Source of the DNA: an uncultured Rothia sp.
GTDB taxonomy: Bacteria > Actinomycetota > Actinomycetes > Actinomycetales > Micrococcaceae
Direction: 5' to 3'
Assembly (NCBI GenBank): GCA_937935205.1
Contig: CALGXU010000255.1
Location: forward strand, 1-5,470
DNA length: 5,470 bases
The notes beneath the pieces were generated by a model that worked only from the letters and a program-made list of their open reading frames with translations, made no database searches and was not told the DNA's origin. Below, piece after piece: positions 1-5,136 of this stretch. The position numbers were made by a program, and so were the translations under genes. The stretch's first letter is position 1. Each line of letters starts with the position of its first letter.

Positions 1-1
1 C

Positions 2-418
2 GCCACCTCCGCGGATCTGGGGGAGCTTCTGCCCGCCGCAGCCGCCATGTTCACCGAGGAGGTCGGCTTCGACCCGATTGCCCGCTACGGGGAGGGCTAC
101 GCGGCGCGCCTGCGCACGCTCATTGCCGGTCAGCGCAGCGCCATTGTCACCGACGTGAACGGGCGCGTCATCTTCAAAGCGGATGCGGGCATCGTGAACC
201 TGGACGCCGCGCAGGTGCAGGGCGTGTGGTTGCACCCGGACTACCGCGGCTACGGTCTGGCTAAGCCCTTCTTTGCCGCCGCCGCGCAGATTCTGCAGCA
301 CCGCTATCCGCACTTGAGCCTGTACGTGAACGACTACAACGCCCGCGCTCTTGCCATGTACCGGGGGGTTGGTTGGGAGCAGATTGGGCAGTTCTCGACC
401 ATCATTTTTGAGCGCTAA
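2..418 (+). CDS. GNAT family N-acetyltransferase, DUF4081 type (C-terminal part, 5' truncated)
   Basis: The frame is open from the first complete codon at position 2 to the TAA at 416-418, so the 138 visible residues are the C-terminal part of a longer protein; the Met at 47 is internal, not the start. The visible part holds the GNAT acetyl-CoA binding core: a beta-strand 4/motif A segment VQGVWLHPDYRGYGLA (the R-G-Y-G-L-A turn binds the pyrophosphate of CoA) and a motif B-like end, LYVNDYNARALAMY followed by a VGW strand. The segment MFTEEVGFDP upstream of the GNAT fold is characteristic, from memory, of actinobacterial DUF4081-GNAT proteins, whose N-terminal domain would lie outside the window. 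Such a gene commonly sits between ispG and proS in Actinobacteria, and its place just before proS agrees with this. Its substrate is unknown. Confidence 0.85.
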   Translation, partial: ATSADLGELLPAAAAMFTEEVGFDPIARYGEGYAARLRTLIAGQRSAIVTDVNGRVIFKADAGIVNLDAAQVQGVWLHPDYRGYGLAKPFFAAAAQILQHRYPHLSLYVNDYNARALAMYRGVGWEQIGQFSTIIFER

Positions 419-439
419 ACACGCCGAACCCTAAAACGC

Positions 440-447
440 TATAAAAT
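440..447 (+). promoter_or_regulatory. Possible -10 element of a proS promoter
   Basis: TATAAAAT lies in a short AT-rich patch of the GNAT-proS spacer and contains TAAAAT (442-447), which fits the actinobacterial TANNNT -10 pattern. Transcription would start near 454 and give a leader of about 75 nt. No convincing -35 box is found 16-19 nt upstream, so the call is weak; proS could also be transcribed from upstream genes. Confidence 0.35.
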
Positions 448-470
448 TAAAGACAACTGTGCCTATTTAC

Positions 471-487
471 GGCTTACACGGTGAGCC
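471..487 (+). other. Small stem-loop in the proS leader
   Basis: GGCTTAC pairs with GTGAGCC across a 3-nt ACG loop, giving 7 bp including one G-U pair. It ends 32 nt before the Shine-Dalgarno sequence and has no T-tract after it, so it is not a clear terminator. The leader is far too short for a T-box, and I see no T-box motif. Confidence 0.3.
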
Positions 488-519
488 GCGGGCACCCTAC
501 CTAAACCTATCGACCTTTC

Positions 520-525
520 AAGGAG
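520..525 (+). promoter_or_regulatory. proS ribosome binding site
   Basis: AAGGAG ends 4 nt before a GTG codon at 530. It is the only good Shine-Dalgarno match near the conserved N-terminus of ProRS and fixes the GTG as the start. Confidence 0.75.
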
Positions 526-529
526 AATC

Positions 530-2362
530 GTGGTACTTCGCCTTTCCAACCTCTTCGTGCGCACTCTGCGCGAGGACCCCGTAGACGCTGAGGTCGCCAG
601 CCACAAGCTGCTGGTCCGCGCCGGTTACATCCGCCGCGCAGCCCCCGGCGTGTACACCTGGCTGCCCCTGGGCCTGAAGGTACTGCGCAAGGTCGAGAAC
701 ATCATCCGCGAAGAGATGGACGCCATTGGCGCGCAGGAAGTTCACTTCCCCGCACTGCTGCCCCGCGAACCCTACGAGGCAACCAACCGCTGGGACGAGT
801 ACGGCGATAACCTCTTCCGCCTCAAGGACCGCAAGGGTGCAGACATGCTGCTGGCACCCACCCACGAGGAAATGTTCACCCTGCTGGTCAAGGACCTGTA
901 CTCCTCCTACAAGGACCTGCCGGTTTACCTGTACCAGATTCAGACCAAGTACCGCGATGAGGCGCGCCCCCGCGCGGGTCTGCTGCGCGGCCGCGAGTTC
1001 ATCATGAAGGACTCCTACTCCTTCAACATTGACGATGAGGGCCTGAACGAGGCGTACATGGCGCACCGTGCCGCCTACCAGCGCATCTTCGAGCGCCTGG
1101 GTCTGGAGATTGTCATTGTGACCGCACAGTCCGGCGCGATGGGTGGCTCCCGCAGTGAAGAGTTCCTGCACCCGACCCCCATCGGTGAGGACACCTTCGT
1201 GCGTTCCGCGGGCGGCTACGCGGCAAACGTTGAGGCCGTGACCACCGTGGTTCCCGAGGAAATCGAAATCACCGAGGACACCCCGGCGGCAATCGTTCTG
1301 GACACCCCCGACTCCGCGACCATTGAGACCCTGGTGGAGCGCATGAACGAACTGCACTCCGAGGTGACCGGCGGCACCCTGGAGGCTTCGCAGACCCTCA
1401 AGTGCTTCCTGGGCACCGTCATCACCCCCTCCGGCGAGCGTAAGGTCTTCGCCGTGGGCGTTCCCGGCGACCGTGCCGTGGACCTGGGCCGCGTTGAGGT
1501 CAACATCGGTGCCCTGCTGGGCATCGGCGGCGAGGTTGAGGTCGAGGCAGCCAGCGAAGAGGACCTGAAGGCATACCCGCAACTGGTCAAGGGCTATATT
1601 GGCCCCGGCCTGAGCCTGGATGCGCCCCTGTTCGGTGCGTACACCGAGGACGAGGACGCGGTGGCTTCCGCAACCGGCATTCCCTTCTTCGTTGACCCCC
1701 GCGTGGTGCGCGGTACCCGCTGGGTGACCGGCGCAAACGAAGAGGGCAAGCACGTGGCAAACCTGGTCTTCGGCCGCGACTTCACCGCCGACGGCGTCAT
1801 CGAGGCGTGCGAGGTGCGCGAAGGCGACCCGGCACCGGACGGCTCCGGCGAGCTGGTGGCAGCCCGCGGCATCGAGATGGGCCACATCTTCGCCCTGGGC
1901 CGCAAGTACGCTGAGGCACTGGGACTGAAGGTTCTGGACCAGAACGGCAAGCTGCAGACCGTGACCATGGGCTCCTACGGCGTGGGCGTGACCCGCGCAC
2001 TGGCTGCTATCGCCGAGGGTAACCACGATGAGAAGGGCCTGATCTGGCCGCGTAACCTGGCACCGGCAGACGTGCACATTGTCATCACCGGCAAGGACGC
2101 AGCGTCCCACGAGTACGCTGAAGAGCTCAGCGCATCCCTGGAATCCGCCGGCCTGCAGGTCATGCTGGACGACCGCCCGAAGACCAGCCCCGGCGTGAAG
2201 TTCGGCGACGCCGAGCTGCTGGGCGTGCCCACCATCCTGGTGATTGGTCGCGGCTTCAAGGACGGCGTGCTCGAGCTGAAGGACCGCCGCAGCGGTGAGG
2301 CTCGCGAGGTGTCCGTTGAGAACGCGGTGGCTGAGGTCATCGCTGAGGTGCGCGGCGCCTAA
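530..2362 (+). CDS. proS: Prolyl-tRNA synthetase, bacterial type with INS editing domain
   Basis: This 610-residue cytoplasmic class II aminoacyl-tRNA synthetase activates proline with ATP and transfers it to tRNA-Pro. The class II core begins near residue 15. The TxE-type proline site LAPTHEE is at 108-114 and motif 2 at about 141-165 (YRDEARPR, then REFIMKDSYSF). The INS domain, which in this family deacylates mischarged Ala-tRNA-Pro, covers about 224-405, with a TLKCFL segment (K291) and VPGDRAVDLGRVE at the place of the usual GDHELNEVK. Next come IEMGHIFALG (448-457) and motif 3, GSYGVGVTRALAA (481-493). The anticodon-binding domain occupies about 511-608 (SPGVKFGDAELLGVP at 553-567). Length is slightly above the E. 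coli enzyme (572). The GTG start follows a close AAGGAG. No frameshift or missing catalytic motif is visible. Confidence 0.97.
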   Translation: MVLRLSNLFVRTLREDPVDAEVASHKLLVRAGYIRRAAPGVYTWLPLGLKVLRKVENIIREEMDAIGAQEVHFPALLPREPYEATNRWDEYGDNLFRLKDRKGADMLLAPTHEEMFTLLVKDLYSSYKDLPVYLYQIQTKYRDEARPRAGLLRGREFIMKDSYSFNIDDEGLNEAYMAHRAAYQRIFERLGLEIVIVTAQSGAMGGSRSEEFLHPTPIGEDTFVRSAGGYAANVEAVTTVVPEEIEITEDTPAAIVLDTPDSATIETLVERMNELHSEVTGGTLEASQTLKCFLGTVITPSGERKVFAVGVPGDRAVDLGRVEVNIGALLGIGGEVEVEAASEEDLKAYPQLVKGYIGPGLSLDAPLFGAYTEDEDAVASATGIPFFVDPRVVRGTRWVTGANEEGKHVANLVFGRDFTADGVIEACEVREGDPAPDGSGELVAARGIEMGHIFALGRKYAEALGLKVLDQNGKLQTVTMGSYGVGVTRALAAIAEGNHDEKGLIWPRNLAPADVHIVITGKDAASHEYAEELSASLESAGLQVMLDDRPKTSPGVKFGDAELLGVPTILVIGRGFKDGVLELKDRRSGEAREVSVENAVAEVIAEVRGA

Positions 2363-2395
2363 GGCACGCTACCAGCCCGCAAAGACGTAAAACCG

Positions 2396-2442
2396 CCGCC
2401 ACCCGCCCTGCCTCCTAAGAGGTGGGGCGGGGCAAGTGGCGG
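2396..2442 (+). terminator. Strong GC-rich hairpin between proS and rimP, without U-tract
   Basis: CCGCCAC (2396-2402) pairs with GTGGCGG (2436-2442). CCGCCC (2403-2408) pairs with GGGCGG (2425-2430), and the stem continues through two wobble pairs into CCTC/GAGG around a CTAA tetraloop (2415-2418). This gives about 19 bp broken only by a 5-nt right-hand bulge (2431-2435). The sequence after it is A/G-rich rather than T-rich. It could be a U-less actinobacterial terminator, a processing or 3'-end stabilising hairpin, or a leader element of rimP, whose start is only 20 nt away. The complementary strand would have a T-rich stretch (complement of 2381-2392) after the hairpin, but no gene converges on it. 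Confidence 0.5.
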
Positions 2443-2462
2443 AAGAATGAAAGAAGAGAACT

Positions 2463-3134
2463 ATGGCATATAAGCCGAAGCGTTCTGGCGCTAAGAAGAG
2501 CGCCCCGAATGCGCGCGCTCGCCGTGCCGCATCCCGCGTGGCGAATGGTGTGAACACTCCCCGCGCTCGTGTTGAGAGTGAGCCCGTGGTGGAGGCACCG
2601 GTGCGCGTGGGTACCCGCGCAATCCGTGAGGAAGAGGTGGCCGAGGCGATTGCCCCGGTTATCTCCGAGTTCTCGCTGGTGCTGGAGGGCCTGAAGATTT
2701 CGGGCCCGGCGGCGAACCGCACCGTGAAGATTACGGTGGACTACACCGCTGAGCGTACCGATTCGCTGTCGCTGGATTCTCTCGCGGAGATTTCCGGTGC
2801 GATTTCGAGCGCCCTGGACCGTGCGGATGAAAACGACGAGTTCTTCCCCTACGAGCTGGAGGTGTCCTCGCCCGGCGCTACCCGCGCCCTGACCGAGCGC
2901 CGCCACTGGGAGCGTGCCCGTACCCGTCTGATTGCGGTCACCGCACCCGACGGTACTGAGTACCTGGCGCGTCTGCACGAGGTGCAGGATGAGGGTCCGG
3001 TGCTGGCTCGTAAGAAGAACACGAAGAAGGGTCAGAAGGAGTCGTACCACGAGCCCTCTTTGCTTCCGTGGGAAAATATTGCTTCTGCTCACGTCGAGAT
3101 TGACTTCAATTCGCCTGCTGAGCCGGTAGAATAG
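2463..3134 (+). CDS. rimP: Ribosome maturation factor RimP
   Basis: RimP binds the 30S subunit in the cytoplasm and assists late maturation around S12. The conserved N-terminal domain runs from about residue 56 (REEEVAEAIAPVI) to 145 and includes the family signature YELEVSSPGATRAL (130-143), followed by the RRHWERARTRLIAV strand. The SH3-like C-terminal domain covers about 152-215 (LPWENIASAHVEIDF). At 223 residues it is longer than the usual 150-185, because residues 1-55 form a basic, Ala/Arg/Lys-rich, probably disordered extension with no family signature. The ATG at 2463 has only a weak purine-rich site (AAGAAGAG, 2451-2458). An in-frame GTG at 2601 has a better site and would give 177 residues. 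It stands before nusA, as in most bacteria. Family assignment is firm; the start is uncertain. Confidence 0.93.
   Translation: MAYKPKRSGAKKSAPNARARRAASRVANGVNTPRARVESEPVVEAPVRVGTRAIREEEVAEAIAPVISEFSLVLEGLKISGPAANRTVKITVDYTAERTDSLSLDSLAEISGAISSALDRADENDEFFPYELEVSSPGATRALTERRHWERARTRLIAVTAPDGTEYLARLHEVQDEGPVLARKKNTKKGQKESYHEPSLLPWENIASAHVEIDFNSPAEPVE
2591..2603 (+). promoter_or_regulatory. Alternative internal ribosome binding site and GTG start in rimP
   Basis: GGAGG at 2591-2595 stands 5 nt before an in-frame GTG at 2601 (residue 47 of the long form). Initiation here would remove the basic extension and leave a 177-residue RimP of ordinary length beginning about nine residues before the conserved domain. 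This is the strongest Shine-Dalgarno match near either candidate start. Confidence 0.45.
3127..3132 (+). promoter_or_regulatory. Possible -10 box of a nusA promoter, overlapping the rimP stop
   Basis: TAGAAT matches the preferred actinobacterial sigma-A -10 hexamer and overlaps the TAG stop of rimP at 3132-3134. A TTGACT at 3100-3105 resembles a -35 box, but the spacer would be 21 nt, which is too long; the properly spaced segment is poor. Transcription would begin near 3139, upstream of both hairpins of the nusA leader. Confidence 0.35.
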
Positions 3135-3150
3135 AGTTATTAAAGCTTCA

Positions 3151-3170
3151 GGCACGGGGTGCTCCGTGCC
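3151..3170 (+). other. First hairpin of the rimP-nusA spacer
   Basis: GGCACGG (3151-3157) and CCGTGCC (3164-3170) form a perfect 7-bp stem with a GGTGCT loop. It is followed by GGTATATACC, not by a T-tract, so it is more likely a leader or RNA-stability element than an intrinsic terminator. Confidence 0.55.
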
Positions 3171-3189
3171 AGGTATATACCGTTCGGGA

Positions 3190-3214
3190 GCCGGGGCGCA
3201 TTGAGCGTCCCGGC
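3190..3214 (+). other. Second hairpin of the rimP-nusA spacer
   Basis: GCCGGGGCGC (3190-3199) pairs with GCGTCCCGGC (3205-3214) around an ATTGA loop: 10 bp with one G-U pair. It ends 29 nt before the nusA start and 15 nt before its AAAGG ribosome binding site (3230-3234), and no T-tract follows. With the preceding hairpin it makes a structured nusA leader. Confidence 0.6.
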
Positions 3215-3243
3215 GCCGTGCTAACTGGGAAAGGCTGAAAAGC

Positions 3244-4329
3244 GTGGAGGATATTAAAACTATTGACCTGGGCGCACTGCGCGCATTGGCGAAGCAGCGC
3301 TCTCTCGTCATGGAGGAGCTCTTCACCCTGGTTGAGAACGCCCTGCTGCTCGCGTACATGAAGCAGCCCGGCGCTATTAAGGGCTCTCGTGCCGTCATCG
3401 ACCGCACCACCGGTGAGTTCGTCATTCTGGCTCCTGAGCTTGATGAGGACAACCAGAAGATTGACGAGTTCGACGATACCCCGAACAACTTTGGCCGTAT
3501 CGCTGCCGCAACCGTCCGTCAGGTTCTGTCGCAGCGTCTGCGTGACGCTGAGGACGCATCCGTTCTGGGCGAGTTCAAGGACCGTGAGGGCACCCTGGTG
3601 TCCGGCGTGATTCAGCAGGGCAACAACCCGCGTATGGTTCAGGTTGACCTGGGCACCGTTGAAGCTGTTCTGCCCAGCAACGAGCAGGTTCCGGGCGAGA
3701 AGTACCCGCACGGTACCCGCCTGCGCGCCTACCTGGTTGAGGCTCGCCGCGGCCCCAAGGGCCCCTCGATTGTGGTTTCTCGTTCGCACCCGAACCTGGT
3801 TCTGCGCCTGTTCGAGCACGAGGTTCCCGAAATCTCCGAGGGCCTGGTGTCCATTAATTCCATCGCACGTGAAGCTGGCCACCGCTCCAAGATTGCTGTG
3901 TCCGCGAAGAACCCGACCATTAACGCTAAGGGTGCGTGCATCGGCGATATGGGTGCCCGCGTGCGTGCGGTTGCTGCCGAGCTGAACGACGAGAAGATCG
4001 ATATTGTCGACTACTCGACCGATCCGGCAACCTTCATCGCTGCGGCGCTGTCTCCGGCGAAGGTCACCGAGGTCATTATCGCGAACCCGCGTGAGTACTC
4101 CGCTCGTGCCGTGGTTCCGGATGACCAGCTCTCCCTGGCTATCGGCCGTGAGGGTCAGAACGCACGTCTGGCTGCGAAGCTGACCGGCTGGCGTATCGAT
4201 ATTCTCTCCGAGTCCAAGTACGCTCAGGTTCGTGCCGAGGAAGAGGTTGCAGCTCGCGTGGCTCGTAGCCTGGCTGAAGGCGCGGCAGCTGAAGAGGCAA
4301 CCGAAGAGTCCGCACAGGACGCTGAATAA
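3244..4329 (+). CDS. nusA: Transcription termination/antitermination factor NusA
   Basis: NusA binds RNA polymerase and nascent RNA, stimulating pausing and intrinsic termination and taking part in rRNA antitermination. The 361 residues contain the RNA polymerase-binding N-terminal domain (about 1-110, with FGRIAAATVRQVLSQRLRDAE at 83-103), the S1 domain (about 114-182, ending in VVSRSHPNLV) and two KH domains. The KH1 loop GDMG is at 234-237 (GACIGDMGARVRAV) and the KH2 loop GREG at 301-304 (AIGREGQNARLAAKLTGWR). After 325 there is an acidic, Ala/Glu-rich tail (331-361) in place of the two acidic repeats of E. coli NusA; this short form is usual for Actinobacteria. The GTG start follows AAAGG by 9 nt, and an in-frame TGA at 3202 excludes a much longer form. 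A terminator lies 44 nt after the stop. Confidence 0.97.
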   Translation: MEDIKTIDLGALRALAKQRSLVMEELFTLVENALLLAYMKQPGAIKGSRAVIDRTTGEFVILAPELDEDNQKIDEFDDTPNNFGRIAAATVRQVLSQRLRDAEDASVLGEFKDREGTLVSGVIQQGNNPRMVQVDLGTVEAVLPSNEQVPGEKYPHGTRLRAYLVEARRGPKGPSIVVSRSHPNLVLRLFEHEVPEISEGLVSINSIAREAGHRSKIAVSAKNPTINAKGACIGDMGARVRAVAAELNDEKIDIVDYSTDPATFIAAALSPAKVTEVIIANPREYSARAVVPDDQLSLAIGREGQNARLAAKLTGWRIDILSESKYAQVRAEEEVAARVARSLAEGAAAEEATEESAQDAE

Positions 4330-4335
4330 GCATTA

Positions 4336-4350
4336 GCCCCGGTGAGGGGC
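4336..4350 (+). other. Short hairpin just after the nusA stop
   Basis: GCCCC and GGGGC form a perfect 5-bp stem around a GGTGA loop, 6 nt after the nusA stop. It lies 23 nt before the main terminator and may only support RNA 3'-end stability. Confidence 0.3.
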
Positions 4351-4372
4351 GTATCCCGCGGCATATCCCTTG

Positions 4373-4435
4373 GATGCAGGCGCAAGATATCGGGCAGTAC
4401 CGCGCCCGGTGTTCTTGCGCCTGCGTCACAATTTT
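4373..4435 (+). terminator. Intrinsic terminator after nusA
   Basis: GCAGGCGCAAG (4376-4386) is a perfect 11-bp inverted match to CTTGCGCCTGC (4414-4424), extended by three further pairs (4373-4375 with 4425-4427, one a wobble). A nested stem ATCGGGC/GCCCGGT (4389-4395 with 4404-4410) caps it. AATTTTG at 4430-4436 supplies a short T-tract. This is the best terminator in the window and should end the nusA transcript, at least in part. Confidence 0.75.
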
Positions 4436-4464
4436 GCCCATGATTCTTAAAAACGGGATACACT
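4434..4464 (+). promoter_or_regulatory. Probable promoter of ylxR-infB
   Basis: TACACT at 4459-4464 fits the TANNNT -10 pattern within GGGATACACTATTAAG. TTGCCC at 4434-4439 is a partial -35 match with a 19-nt spacer. The segment is the most AT-rich part of the spacer and directly follows the nusA terminator, as expected for a new transcription unit. Initiation would fall at about 4470-4472. The elements are imperfect, so exact positions are tentative. Confidence 0.5.
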
Positions 4465-4470
4465 ATTAAG

Positions 4471-4584
4471 ATGTGCCGGTGTGTAACCGGGCGCTTTAAC
4501 GCGCCCTCGCACGCACCGGATAGAGCATCACGAATGTACCGCGAACGCGGTTCTACACACGCTAGAGAGGGGAGAGGACCATGA
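4471..4584 (+). CDS. Possible 37-codon leader ORF upstream of ylxR (uncertain)
   Basis: An ATG at 4471 lies 7 nt after the -10 box, so at or next to the predicted transcript start, where a leaderless start codon would sit. It opens a 37-codon frame beginning MCRCVTGR and ending EGRGP, with a TGA at 4582-4584 that overlaps the ylxR ATG as ATGA, the classic arrangement for translational coupling. The peptide has two Cys and eight Arg. Against it: it uses codons that are rare in the neighbouring genes (three AGA, plus CGA, TCA, ACA, GTA, CCA), no Shine-Dalgarno sequence precedes it, and a frame of this length can stay open by chance in GC-rich DNA. Function unknown. It should be read as a candidate regulatory leader rather than an established gene. 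Confidence 0.25.
   Translation: MCRCVTGRFNAPSHAPDRASRMYRERGSTHAREGRGP
4476..4519 (+). other. Two-part hairpin in the ylxR 5' leader
   Basis: CCGGTGTGT (4476-4484) pairs with ACGCACCGG (4511-4519) over 9 bp with one wobble. Inside it, GGGCGC (4489-4494) pairs perfectly with GCGCCC (4501-4506) around a TTTAAC loop, separated from the outer stem by a 4x4 internal loop. It begins about 5 nt after the predicted transcript start and is followed by no T-tract. It may protect the 5' end or belong to a leader control device. Confidence 0.55.
4538..4551 (+). other. Small hairpin upstream of the ylxR ribosome binding site
   Basis: ACCGC (4538-4542) and GCGGT (4547-4551) pair around a GAAC loop. The stem ends 17 nt before GGGGAG (4569-4574), the ylxR Shine-Dalgarno sequence, and leaves it free. 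Confidence 0.35.
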
Positions 4585-4922
4585 GCGATCACGACCTCGC
4601 CGCATCCTCCGAAGCGTTTGAAGGACCGGTCCGCACCTGCATCGGATGCCGTGCCCGCGATGAACAGCGCAACCTGCTGCGCATCGCCCGCACACCCGTC
4701 ACGTCTGCTACCGAGCAGGCGGACACCCCGCCCTATCAGCCCGATGTGGCGGGAACTATGCCCGGACGAGGCGCTTGGATTCATCCGAGCGAAAAGTGCG
4801 TAGCCGCTCTGCAGAAAAAGAACGGCCTGGCGCGCGCCTTCAAAAAAGCGGTCCCTGCAACCCAGCTGCAGGCCTGCTGCGAGCAGATTCGAGCCGTGAT
4901 TGCGGACTCGACCCCCTCGTAG
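4581..4922 (+). CDS. ylxR: YlxR (DUF448) family RNA-binding protein
   Basis: This small cytoplasmic protein of 113 residues has the two hallmarks of the YlxR fold: RTCIGCR (18-24), followed by a DEQRNLLRIAR helix/strand, and GRGAWIHPS (62-70) with a Cys at 73 and AFKKAV at 86-91. The stretch between them (about 38-60) is a Pro/Thr-rich loop. In Bacillus the family member binds the RNase P RNA (RnpM) and affects gene expression; its role in Actinobacteria is not established. The gene lies between nusA and infB, as is general in Gram-positive bacteria. The ATG follows GGGGAG by 6 nt. It appears to be the first conserved gene after the nusA terminator and to be transcribed with infB. Confidence 0.93.
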   Translation: MSDHDLAASSEAFEGPVRTCIGCRARDEQRNLLRIARTPVTSATEQADTPPYQPDVAGTMPGRGAWIHPSEKCVAALQKKNGLARAFKKAVPATQLQACCEQIRAVIADSTPS

Positions 4923-4950
4923 ACGCTTTTCGGGTATATGCCCTCTGTAA

Positions 4951-4965
4951 GTCAACGAGTTTGAC
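4951..4965 (+). repeat. Short inverted repeat GTCAA-N5-TTGAC in the ylxR-infB spacer
   Basis: Perfect 5-nt arms stand around CGAGT, 28 nt after the ylxR stop, with a competing outer pairing AAGTC (4949-4953) / GACTT (4966-4970). It could be a small RNA stem or a DNA operator-like site. It lies in the AT-richer part of the spacer. No T-tract follows. Confidence 0.3.
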
Positions 4966-5023
4966 GACTTCTTATCTGAAAGCGAGTCAGAAAACTGATG
5001 GATATCTAATGAGTGCCGCGAAA

Positions 5024-5043
5024 TGAGTACCCTTTCGTGCTCA
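5024..5043 (+). other. Stem-loop in the infB leader (middle)
   Basis: TGAGTAC (5024-5030) pairs with GTGCTCA (5037-5043) around CCTTTC, giving 7 bp including one wobble. It belongs to a series of stems before infB. Confidence 0.4.
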
Positions 5044-5066
5044 CCCACCGGCAATTTCACGAATTG

Positions 5067-5084
5067 GCGCGCCTTCGGGCGTGC
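5067..5084 (+). other. Stem-loop with UUCG tetraloop in the infB leader
   Basis: GCGCGCC (5067-5073) pairs with GGCGTGC (5078-5084), one pair being G-U, around a C(TTCG)G loop, which in RNA is among the most stable tetraloops. The sequence after it is ACCCCGTAAACA, so it is not an intrinsic terminator. Confidence 0.55.
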
Positions 5085-5101
5085 ACCCCGTAAACATTAG
5101 T

Positions 5102-5134
5102 GTCCGCACCATTCCCGGTGCGGACCGGGAATGG
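5102..5134 (+). promoter_or_regulatory. Two mutually exclusive hairpins before infB
   Basis: Hairpin A: GTCCGCACC (5102-5110) with GGTGCGGAC (5117-5125), 9 perfect bp, loop ATTCCC. Hairpin B: CCATTCCCGGT (5109-5119) with ACCGGGAATGG (5124-5134), 11 perfect bp, loop GCGG. They share bases 5109-5110, 5117-5119 and 5124-5125, so only one can form at a time. B takes in the first two bases of the infB Shine-Dalgarno GGAG (5133-5136) and ends 7 nt before the start codon; A leaves it free. The pairings are read directly from the sequence; a regulatory role is inferred. Confidence 0.6.
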
Positions 5135-5136
5135 AG
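5133..5136 (+). promoter_or_regulatory. infB ribosome binding site
   Basis: GGAG stands 5 nt before the TTG at 5142 and decides that start. An in-frame GTG at 5118 lies further upstream inside the hairpins and has no suitable site. Confidence 0.7.

Noticed and set aside
419..529. T-box or other known riboswitch before proS
   Set aside because: The 111-nt spacer is too short, has only one small stem, and shows no T-box sequence or specifier structure.
518..2110. 530-codon open frame on the minus strand opposite proS
   Set aside because: Codon-bias shadow of a GC-rich gene: low-complexity Val/Gly/Ala/His-rich translation with no recognisable domain, wholly antisense to a well-supported proS.
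2415..3488. 357-codon open frame on the minus strand across rimP and the nusA start
   Set aside because: It spans two confident + strand genes and their spacer, and its composition changes abruptly along its length without any family motif.
3148..3882. 244-codon open frame on the minus strand opposite nusA
   Set aside because: Antisense shadow of the conserved nusA reading frame with no domain signature.
4961..4966. TTGACG as the -35 box of an infB promoter
   Set aside because: No TANNNT hexamer lies 16-19 nt downstream (that segment reads GCGAGTCAG), and TTGAC is better explained as an arm of the 4951-4965 inverted repeat.
4775..5026. 83-codon + strand frame overlapping the ylxR 3' half
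   Set aside because: It lies out of frame in ylxR with no Shine-Dalgarno sequence and no family similarity, and it continues into the spacer by chance.
4224..5060. 278-codon minus-strand frame opposite the nusA end and ylxR
   Set aside because: It covers the terminator, promoter and ylxR, all better explained on the + strand; no recognisable protein features.
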